Assembly: GCA_027704905.1 (NCBI GenBank)
Contig: CM051018.1
Location: 23,152,723-23,216,722 of the forward strand
Direction: 5' to 3'
Length of the DNA: 64,000 nt
Origin: Muraenolepis orangiensis
Taxonomy: Eukaryota > Chordata > Actinopteri > Gadiformes > Muraenolepididae
Shown here: piece after piece, positions 51,258 through 61,700 of the stretch
Layout: each line of letters opens with the position of its first letter
Numbering within the stretch: position 1 is the first letter of the stretch
Made by a program: the position numbers and the translations under genes
The notes under the pieces: model-generated
The model's input: only the letters and a program-made list of their open reading frames with translations
What the model was told of the DNA's origin: nothing
Database searches by the model: none

Positions 51258-51500
51258 TGAATCAGGAATGTGGACCTGTGGGAGAGAACTGGACAGGATC
51301 CCATTGACCTACAGATCCTAAAAAGAGAGTGGAGCTGGATAGGACACATTCTCAGGAAACCAGCCAACAACATCACCCGACAAGCCCTAAAGTGGAACCC
51401 ACGAGGGAAGAGAAGAAGAGGTCCCCCAAGAACAGTTGGAGGAGGGATGTCCAGGCAGAGATGTCTTCGAGTGGGCAAAACTGGGGAGACCTTGAAAAAC
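51258..51500 (+). mobile_element. LINE C-terminal fragment
   Basis: Open stretch [20 protein letters not shown] (by shift), then [20 protein letters not shown] and [14 protein letters not shown]. These are hallmarks of the extreme C-terminus of a common fish non-LTR polymerase. It directly precedes the sulfotransferase start at 51578. Confidence 0.65.
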
Positions 51501-51773
51501 GTATTTATTATATTTATATTTATTATATTTTTTAAATCTTTTCTAATCTTTAAAATCTGAGCAATCTTTAGGCAACGATGCCGCCCCGGCTACAGATATT
51601 TGATTTCCATGGAGTCTCGATGGTCCCCAAGTTCACGGACAACTGGGAGAATATTCAAAGCTTTAAAGCCAGACCAGATGACATCCTCATTGCAACCTAC
51701 CCAAAAGCAGGTTTGTGTAGCCTGATGTGTGTCCTCCTGGTTCTGTCACATAACCAGTGTTCACTCTCATTGA

Positions 51774-51936
<163 letters not shown>

Positions 51937-53228
51937 TTATTATCGTGATTATTTTGAGGTTCAGTCCTTTAATATATAATATTCAATGCGTTTATCAATG
52001 TCTTTACTACCTCTTAGCAGGATAACTACAAAAGTTATGCACAAAATTGAGCAGAACTTGGCAGTTCGATGACTTATGGGCCAACAAACAGTTGATCAGG
52101 CACAGAGGAATTTCTGGTGTGGAAAAAAACTTCTGAGTGTCGCTGATGATATTTATTATTGATATAGAGTCGTATCATGTCCTTCACACAAGTATCAACA
52201 CGTGAATTACCAGCGAGGTTAAAGAGCAGTCGAGTATCCTTCTTTCCATATAGGAACCGATTTGGCAGATGGTCTGGATACTTCTCCTCGTCTCATCAAA
52301 ACTCACCTGCCGGTCCAGTTTATTCCCAAGTCCTTTTGGGAGCAGAAATGCAGGGTCCAGTATGTTAGATTTGACCAGTTGATAATAAATACCTCACAGA
52401 TATTGCATGACTGATAGCGATGTAAACAGTCCTTATGGACTGTTTCATTGGCCTAATGGAGTTGTACGTGGCCCGTAATGCTAAAGACACTGCAGTGTCT
52501 TTTTCCCACTTTCACCGCATGGGCCGCAACCTACCAGCACCAGGGGACTGCTTCCAACTGAGTTGTATGGACGGAGAGGGTTAGTGTAAATACAGACAAC
52601 ATATTATAATTGGCTTACATCATTTCCTCTGCTTCACCTTCACGAGAAGTTCTTTGATGGATTTCTCTTCCGGTGGTATTTGGATCCTGGTTTGATCACG
52701 TGACCGGCTGGTGGGAGAGGAAACCGTCTCATCCTGAAGTCCACTACATGTTCTTTGAAGACGAGGTCGAGGTAAGTCGTGTTTGGGAGAGAGCATCTGT
52801 TATGCCACACACTAGCATAACAGTATAGCTGGCGGAACTCCTATGTAGTACAAGCAGAGTCCGAGGCAAAAGGGAGTTTAAACCCGTAGGCGTTATTATT
52901 GTCTGGGGTAGAAACCGAGTGGGGACGTGTATGGTGCACCAGGGATAATCTGATATGAGAAACCAACTATGTGTATGGAAATTACTGAAGTAATCAGACT
53001 ATGTGTAAAGCAACTCACGTGAATGCGAAATGGAAATCCAAAAAGGGGATTTGTAGAATGTTCTGTGGCTGATGGCTGTAGTCCAAAAACAAACACATCC
53101 AGGGTGAGAAACTAAATGGATAGTCCAACGAAAGGAACAGACAAGTTAATCATCCAACGGGGAAAACAAAGAGAGGATATGTGGGGAATAAGTCGGGAGC
53201 TGATTGGGATAGGGCACAGGTCCTCCTG

Positions 53229-53655
53229 GGCGTGGTAACCCCAGGTGTAGTAACCCCAGGTGTAGTAACCCCAGGTGTAGTAACCCCAGGTGTAGTAACC
53301 CCAGGTGTAGTAACCCCAGGTGTAGTAACCCCAGGTGGAGTAACCCCAGGTGTAGTAACCCCAGGTGTAGTAACCCCAGGTGTAGTAACCCCAGGTGGAG
53401 TAACCCCAGGTGGAGTAACCCCAGGTGGAGTAACCCCAGGTGGAGTAACCCCAGGTGTAGTAACCCCAGGTGGAGTAACCCCAGGTGTAGTAACCCCAGG
53501 TGTAGTAACCCCAGGTGGAGTAACCCCAGGTGTAGTAACCCCAGGTGGAGTAACCCCAGGTGTAGTAACCCCAGGTGGAGTAACCCCAGGTGGAGTAACC
53601 CCAGGTGGAGTAACCCCAGGTGTAGTAACCCCAGGTGTAGTAACCCCAGGTGGAC
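53229..53655 (+). repeat. 15-bp minisatellite
   Basis: About 28 units of GTAGTAACCCCAGGT, with a GGAGTAACCCCAGGT variant scattered through the array. Since 15 is a multiple of three, frames stay open on both strands (GVVTP on plus, GVTTP/GVTPP on minus), giving ORFs of 219 and 187 aa that are repeat artefacts. Confidence 0.95.
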
Positions 53656-53759
53656 GCCAGGTGGAGGGAGAGGAGCGTGGCTGGAGAGGGGAGTGGTGTG
53701 ATGGTGGGATCACAACAGCATCATTGCTTAACCAGGGCTATGAGAGAGTACGGCGCCGT

Positions 53760-54560
53760 ACGAGATGGCTGCCGTGTCGCGAGCTCCCGCACGACCACGT
53801 CGTTTTTTGTTATTTATTATTATTATTATTTTTATCGTGACTATCTTTGTACAGAAAGTTAGCGGCACGTTTATTTATGACTTTTGCACACTTCTGGAGA
53901 TCAGATTGACAGTCGCTCGCCGCCTACCGGAGTTTTTTCATTCTTTCGACTCGGACGTCCCGCCCGAAGTCACAGCTGGATTATTTCCGACCATCTTGGG
54001 CACGATTACACGCAAGCGTCGCAGGAAGAAGCGAGGGAGCCGGCGTGCTAGTCAGGCTGAGGCATGTCGATCCGATCGCCCCCCACTACCCACCATTCTA
54101 CTGGCTAATGTATAATCTCTGGACTAAGTTAATAAGTTAAGCGAGCTACAGGCTCGTATCCACGGGGAAACGAAGGACAATGTATCATCTTACGGGAACA
54201 TGGTTGTCGGAGGGGTTTACCGACGCAGCTATCGAGCCGACGGGATTTTCCATCCACCGGGCGGACAGAACAAAGGCTGCACAAATAGGCTTAGAGATAG
54301 CTTCCACAGTCAGGCCATCAGGCTGCTGAACAAGGGCGTATAGCATATAACAATGTATATTTTAATACATTGATTTATATATACATATTGCTCTTTTCTG
54401 TGCTGATATATTGCATTTTAGAAATTGCATTTTTATACAGTTTTGTTTTGTTTTTAGTTTTTTTACTTATTTTATTCTATTCTGTTTTTATTTGATCTTA
54501 TTTTTATAACTGCTGTCTGTCGTCGGGTATTGCACATAAGATTTTCACTCACTGTTTTAT
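53760..54560 (+). mobile_element. Internally deleted L2-like LINE
   Basis: The 5' part encodes RKRRRKKRGSRR and then LPTILLANV, the start of the LINE endonuclease region. A little further comes TWLSEGFTDAAIEPTGFSIH. It then jumps directly to the polymerase C-terminus NRLRDSFHSQAIRLLNKGV (about 54285-54340) and a 3' UTR with GATATATTGCATTTTAGAAA and ATAACTGCTGTCTGTCG. Most of the endonuclease and all RT core are missing. It sits in the sulfotransferase intron. Confidence 0.75.
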
Positions 54561-54628
54561 ACTATATCTTTTTTTAGACGACTTGACTTGATGTGGGCCC
54601 AAGGTAAGGCGGTAATGAAGCATACAAA

Positions 54629-54796
<168 letters not shown>

Positions 54797-54931
54797 CGAA
54801 GAGAAGGACAGAATCAGACCTCTTGTGAAGTTTGATAATATGAAGAAAGACGACATGGTCAACTACTCAACTATGGAAGTTATGGACTTCAAGATCTCTC
54901 CCTTCATGAGAAAAGGTAATAATAACTTTAG

Positions 54932-55093
<162 letters not shown>

Positions 55094-55099
55094 TGAAGT

Positions 55100-56270
55100 C
55101 TGGCCAAGACCCCGTCCCCATGACAACCCCCCCCCCCCCCCTCTCCACCGCCCGCCCCCCCCGATCTGTAATGGAATAATCGGATGCATTGATTGTGTGC
55201 ATGATTATAAGGCTACACTATACAGACACTATGTTGGTGCAGTGACATGGAGCATATGTTCAACCTGATGATACAATAGGTATGAGGATTTATCATTGTT
55301 TTAATATTTGTTTTCTCAATTTTTTCAGTTGACATGCACCATATATTGCTATTTTAAGCTTCTGTTTAGATGCTAAACTACATCTCATTGTCATAGTGCT
55401 TGCAGTCACAAATAGTGTTGAATCTAATCGAATCGAATCGAATCAAACTAATTGAAATATATTCAACAATAAGTAACTTTTCCTGCTGGTGTTATCAAAG
55501 CACATATGTGCATTATCTCCAACCAATACAACCCTCAATGTCTTCAATCTTTTGCTGGTACTTCAAGTGTGTGGGCCTATGGCGTTTTATTTAAATACTC
55601 ATTATTAAAAGTGCTATAACATTTATAACATCCAGAGACTAGATGTCGCCTTCCCCCTTCCATGTCATTCCCCTTCGTGTCATACCATGTTTCATGGTTG
55701 GAGTGGAGTGAGACTCAGTCACTCAGACAGACTCAGTCATGACAAGTGATTCCTCTTTCCTGTTAGAGCAAGAGATGAACCACTGTTTACCCTGGTCTTC
55801 CTCCTACTTGAGTTGCCTGATTCCTCCGGAGTGATCTTGTACACACTGGTGTCCTCTTTTGAACTAACCGTGTACCAGTAGGCCTACAGTTCGTGCAAAG
55901 GCAAAAGACTGTAACTCGCTTTTTGGTCCAAATTGTTTTATGACATTTTTGGAACAATGAAGACCTACTTTACCATGTGGATAAATATACATTTATTTTA
56001 ATACTAGTGGGTGGTGTGGCTTGAGAAAGCCCAAGTAAAAAGCTTCAAACGAATGTTCCTGTCTGAAGATCAAAATAATATTGAGACAAAAATGAAGTGG
56101 GAAAATAATATTTAATATTTAATATTTGATTAAATACGTAGCCTACCTTTTACTACGCAAGCCGAGCACAGAGATACCGGGGTCCTCCGCCAGGACCCCG
56201 GATCTAGCGACAGCGCCCCCTAGCGAAATATTTTATTCAAGTAAAAAAAAAGGAAAATTCTGATGTCTAT
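55100..56270. other. Intergenic, no gene seen
   Basis: A C-run lies at 55126-55141 and a CG-rich stretch just after the sulfotransferase stop. No supported gene. A compact hairpin at 56177-56201 (stem CCGGGGTCCT, loop CCGCC) is the only structure noted. Confidence 0.4.
56177..56201. other. Short perfect hairpin with CTCF-like flank
   Basis: 10-bp perfect stem CCGGGGTCCT/AGGACCCCGG with a 5-nt loop. Just downstream, CAGCGCCCCCTAGCG (56211-56225) on the minus strand resembles a CTCF core. Meaning unknown. Confidence 0.4.
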
Positions 56271-56635
56271 AACGTAAGCAGTGGCGGCTGGCCCATAGGG
56301 GGCGATGGGGCGCCGCCCCCCCTAAACCACACGCACAAACAAAATATTTAAAAAAATAAATATATATATATATATAAATTGTCAATATGTGTGTGTTTAA
56401 AATATGGAATGCACCCAGAAATATGTGTAAAGTATGATTTTAAAATAATTTGCGCAACATAATATGCTTTTCCTAGTACACATATGCCTAGTACACTGTA
56501 TGACGATGCTGGGGGGGCTGTAGAGAAATAGCCCCACGGAGGCGGGTCTCTGTAGCAGTTTAGCCAATTGCTGATTCAAGATATAAACGAGTGACATACA
56601 ATGTAGCCAATCAGCGTCCTCAAAACGTCTTAGTT

Positions 56636-56717
56636 ACGATGCTCGATGCTCCAAAGTCTTCCGGGAGGGCTGTTTGAAAACAGCCCTCCCGGAAGACTTT
56701 GGAGCATCGAGCATCGT
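56636..56717. repeat. Perfect 40-bp inverted repeat with 2-nt loop
   Basis: Arms 56636-56675 and 56678-56717 are perfectly complementary (ACGATGCTCGATGCTCCAAA ... outward ends). The loop is GA. It lies within the hAT element. Confidence 0.95.
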
Positions 56718-56771
56718 CATTTGTGTCACAGTGTACTACTAGGAAAAGCATATTATGCTCTGTCTCTGCGG

Positions 56772-56783
56772 GCACACACACAC

Positions 56784-56855
<72 letters not shown>

Positions 56856-56917
56856 GCACACGCACAGACGCACACTCACACACAGACACACACACGTACA
56901 AACACATACGCAAAAAC

Positions 56918-56961
<44 letters not shown>

Positions 56962-56962
56962 A
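56772..56962 (+). repeat. (CA)n microsatellite
   Basis: CA repeat with CACACGCA and CAGACGCA interruptions, inside the hAT element. Confidence 0.95.
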
Positions 56963-57036
56963 CAAATATATGTCAGTGTTTTTTGTCAGTGTGTGCCGAT
57001 ATATATATCTTTTTGTTGAGTGATTGATATAGTTTT

Positions 57037-57100
57037 CGTGAGTGATTTAAACAAGCAGGTATATATATATATATATACCTGCTTGCTTAAATCACTCACC
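57037..57100. repeat. TA-centred hairpin
   Basis: GTGAGTGATTTAA-ACAAGCAGGTATATAT pairs with ATATACCTGCTTG-CTTAAATCACTCAC around a TA run, leaving small bulges. Confidence 0.8.
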
Positions 57101-57401
57101 AAACTCACCTGTTCAGAGCTGCTTTGAATGTGTTTTGGTGTTATTGTTAACTCGTTGTTTCCTCTTAAATGTGTTTATGTATCCATGTACCAAATAAAGT
57201 CTAAAAGAATAGACTGTGTGAAGTTCTGTGGTGCCTTTGAGCTGGCCTTGCGTGGCCATGATGAAAGTGATGGACAGAAGGGCGACATTTCAATACAAAA
57301 AGTAATTGTATATAATGTAATTAACAATATGTAATTGTAAATAAAAAAAATGGTATAGCCCCCCCCTGGTGAAAAATGCACCAGCCGCCACTGAACGTAA
57401 G

Positions 57402-58480
57402 CTAACCGTAGCGTGAGTAGATAACTATGATAGCCTTAAAGTCCCTCACACGTTATTATGTAATTATTAGTTCGCTTATGATAGCTTGCTGCCAAATTGA
57501 CTGTTAGCCTGGCAGAGGCTAAATGCCGTCGCTGGCCCAATGATATGTGTCTGCGGAGCCGGGGGCCCAATTTTAGGACCCTAGTTCTTGTCTCGGTTTA
57601 CACTTTTATATATGCCTAGATACTTACAGAATAACCTGTTCGATGCTTATTGTTTTGTTAGTTAGCTTAGAGAGAGTTTCACATAGGAAATAGGTAAATT
57701 GCCCAAAATCGCAAAATCGCCTTTATGGTCGTATGGTGCACGTCCAACTGTTTGTGTCTCATCACATATGAGTCTGATCACTTTTAACGTAATTTTTCCA
57801 TTGATTTATTGTTTTTATCTGGAGACTCTGCCTTAGCTTACCTAAACTAAAACCTCTTTAGTACTAAAGGGCTTCCCACCCCATGATACACTAGGTGGTA
57901 TTCACTCTAAAACATCACATTTATTTCAGGCGGAAATTAAATATTAAATTCATGCAGTGTTCTAGCTTTATTCACTCGGACCCAGTAGCATCCACATGGA
58001 TTATTTCACTTGCACAATAAGCTCACATGAGCTATCTTTTTTTTTAACATTACATATTATAGTCCTTGTAGTTGTAGAGATATACTCTCTTCACTTTGGG
58101 TATGTTATTATCGGCATAAGCTGAGAAAGAGGCCTATAAATTAAGAGGTTGATGTGGAGTGTGTGTGGTTGGTGGCTGGAAAAGTGTAATTACTCTCATA
58201 TTGTGATCAGCAGGCAGTGAGCAGACAAGTCATACATATATATGTATAATACTAATAATAATAATACTTTAATAATAACTAATAATACTGAATATAGACT
58301 TGACTGAATATAGACTTACTGTGAAACTACATATTGTAAAATAATTTAATATTCACAGTGACTTTGCTATCAGCTCATATTTGATATACTACATGCACAT
58401 GGTACTGCATGCATGCTCCATAAACTGCAAAATAAACAACCAACCATCAAACTACCAGTCCGTTCTTCAGCGGTGAGAGC
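57402..58480. other. Intergenic, no gene seen
   Basis: AT-rich sequence with short AATAAT repeats near 58250-58290. Nothing else supported. Confidence 0.4.
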
Positions 58481-58485
58481 TTCAC

Positions 58486-58589
58486 CTGGCAGGGCGTGGA
58501 CCCTCTCTGAGCTGACGGGCTGTTCTCAGTACCGCCAGCATATTGACCTTATCCCCAAACTCCTTCTCCCGGTGCTCCAGTAGTATACC
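58486..58589 (-). CDS. Possible single exon of an unrecognised gene
   Basis: On the minus strand, acceptor GTTTCTCAG precedes 58589 and donor GCCAG|GTGAAG follows 58486. The 104-nt exon reads GILLEHREKEFGDKVNMLAV, then LRTARQLREGPRPA, an open, charged, helical stretch. No family recognised and no partner exon visible. The satellite begins only about 170 bp upstream on that strand, so any neighbouring exon lies beyond it. Confidence 0.4.
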
Positions 58590-58759
58590 CTGAGAAACAA
58601 GAGAACCCAAACAACCTTTTGGATCAAAAACAGTTTGTTATAAGACAGGATCAATGATTGAGTAGGATCTAACCATAGCCCTAATGTCCAAAGCCACAGG
58701 CCTAGCCTACCCACCTGCTCTTTAAAGAGCTATTGTTCCCGCTGGAAAGGAACGTGATA

Positions 58760-61700
58760 GATAACTGGTGCTACATGACTAGAGAACAGCAGCCCTAGAG
58801 AACTGGTGCTACATGACCAGAGAACAACAGCCCTAGACTAGAGAACTGGTGCTACATGACCAGAGAACAACAGCCCTAAACTAGAGAACTGGTGCTACAT
58901 GACCAGAGAACAACAGCCCTAGACTAGAAAACTGGTGCTACATGACCAGAGAACAACAGCCCTAGACTAGAGAACTGGTGCTACATGATCAGAGAACAAC
59001 AGCCCTAGAGAACTGGTGCTACATGACCAGAGAACAACAGCCCTAGACTAGAGAACTGGTGCTACATGACCAGAGAACAACAGCCCTAGAGAACTGGTGC
59101 TACATGACCAGAAAACAACAGCCCTAGACTAGAGAACTGGTGCTACATGACCAGAGAACAACAGCCCTAGAGAACTGGTGCTACATGACCAGAAAACAAC
59201 AGCCCTAGACTAGAGAACTGGTGCTACATGACCAGAGAACAACAGCCCTAGAGACCTGGTGCTACATGACCTGAGAACAACAGCCCTAGACTAGAGAACT
59301 GGTGCTACATGACCAGAGAACAACAGCCCTAGACTAGAGAACTGGTGCTACATGACCAGAGAACAACAGCCCTAGACTAGAGAACTGGTGCTACATGACC
59401 AGAGAACAACAGCCCTCGAGAACTGGTGCTACATGACCAGAAAACAACAGCCCTAGAGAACTGGTGCTACATGACCAGAGAACAACAGCCCTAGAGACCT
59501 GGTGCTACATGACCAGAGAACAACAGCCCTAGACTAGAGAACTGGTGCTACATGACCAGAGAACAACAGCCCTAGACTAGAGAACTGGTGCTACATGACC
59601 AGAGAACAACAGCCCTAGATAACTGGTGCTACATGACCAGAGAACAACAGCCCTCGAGAACTGGTGCTACATGACCAGAAAACAACAGCCCTAGAGAACT
59701 GGTGCTACATGACCAGAGAACAACAGCCCTAGAGACCTGGTGCTACATGACCAGAGAACAACAGCCCTAGACTAGAGAACTGGTGCTACATGACCAGAGA
59801 ACAACAGCCCTAGACTAGAGAACTGGTGCTACATGACCAGAGAACAACAGCCCTAGATAACTGGTGCTACATGACTAGAGAACAGCAGCCCTAGAGAACT
59901 GGTGCTACATGACCAGAGAACAACAGCCCTAGACTAGAGAACTGGTGCTACATGACCAGAGAACAACAGCCCTAGACTAGAGAACTGGTGCTACATGACC
60001 AGAGAACACAGCCCTAGAGAACTGGTGCTACATGACCAGAGAACAACAGCCCTAGACTAGAGAACTGGTGCTACATGACCAGAAAACAACAGCCCTAGAC
60101 TAGAGAACTGGTGCTACATGACCAGAGAACAACAGCCCTAGACTAGAGAACTGGTGCTACATGACAAGAGAACAACAGCCCTAGACTAGAAAACTGGTGC
60201 TACATGACCAGAGAACAACAGCCCTAGACTAGAGAACTGGTGCTACATGACCAGAGAACAATAGCCCTAGAGAACTGGTGCTACATGACCTGAGAACAGC
60301 CCTAGACTAGAGAACTGGTGCTACATGACCAGAGAACAACAGCCCTAGAGAACTGGTGCTACATGACCAGAAAACAACAGCCCTAGACTAGAGAACTGGT
60401 GCTACATGACCAGAGAACAAAAGCCCTAGAGAACTGGTGCTACATGACCAGAAAACAACAGCCCTAGACTAGAGAACTGGTGCTACATGACCAGAGAACA
60501 ACAGCCCTAGAGACCTGGTGCTACATGACCAGAGAACAACAGCCCTAGACTAGAGAACTGGTGCTACATGACCAGAGAACAACAGCCCTAGACTAGAGAA
60601 CTGGTGCTACATGACCAGAGAACAACAGCCCTTGACTAGAGAACTCGTGCTACATGACCAGAGAACAACAGCCCTAGACTAGAGAACTGGTGCTACATGA
60701 CCAGAGAACAACAGCCCTAGAGAACTGGTGCTACATGACCAGAAAACAACAGCCCTAGAGAACTGGTGCTACATGACCAGAGAACAACAGCCCTAGAGAC
60801 CTGGTGCTACATGACCAGAGAACAACAGCCCTAGACTAGAGAACTGGTGCTACATGACCAGAGAACAACAGCCCTAGACTAGAGAACTGGTGCTACATGA
60901 CCAGAGAACAACAGCCCTAGATAACTGGTGCTACATGACTAGAGAACAGCAGCCCTAGAGAACTGGTGCTACATGACCAGAGAACAACAGCCCTAGACTA
61001 GAGAACTGGTGCTACATGACCAGAGAACAACAGCCCTAGACTAGAGAACTGGTGCTACATGACCAGAGAACAACAGCCCTAGACTAGAAAACTGGTGCTA
61101 CATGACCAGAGAACAACAGCCCTAGACTAGAGAACTGGTGCTACATGACCAGAGAACAACAGCCCTAGAGAACTGGTGCTACATGACCAGAAAACAACAG
61201 CCCTAGACTAGAGAACTGGTGCTACATGACCAGAGAACAACAGCCCTAGACTAGAAAACTGGTGCTACATGACCAGAGAACAACAGCCCTAGACTAGAGA
61301 ACTGGTGCTACATGACCAGAGAACAACAGCCCTAGAGACCTGGTGCTACATGACCAGAGAACAACAGCCCTAGACTAGAGAACTGGTGCTACATGACCAG
61401 AGAACAACAGCCCTAGACTAGAGAACTGGTGCTACATGACCAGAGAACAACAGCCCTAGAGACCTGGTGCTACATGACCAGAGAACAACAGCCCTAGACT
61501 AGAGAACTGGTGCTACATGACCAGAGAACAACAGCCCTAGACTAGAGAACTGGTGCTACATGACCAGAGAACAACAGCCCTAGATAACTGGTGCTACATG
61601 ACTAGAGAACAGCAGCCCTAGAGAACTGGTGCTACATGACCAGAGAACAACAGCCCTAGACTAGAGAACTGGTGCTACATGACCAGAGAACAACAGCCAT

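Larger units (their letters stand above)
56279..57393 (+). mobile_element. Non-autonomous hAT element with perfect 8-bp target duplication
   Basis: 1115 bp, ends CAGTGGCGGCTGG and CCAGCCGCCACTG (perfect 13-bp inverted repeats), flanked by AACGTAAG at 56271-56278 and 57394-57401. It retains a transposase-derived stretch RIDCVKFCGAFELALRGHDE (about 57205-57265), like hAT/ZMYM1-type proteins. It carries a 40-bp palindrome, a long (CA)n and a TA-rich hairpin. An internally deleted derivative. The same family was the target of the transposons at 22-26 kb. Confidence 0.93.

Noticed and set aside
53150..53840. 219-aa and 187-aa ORFs with GVVTP/GVTPP repeats on opposite strands
   Set aside because: Created by a 15-bp tandem repeat. 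Collagen-like appearance is coincidental.
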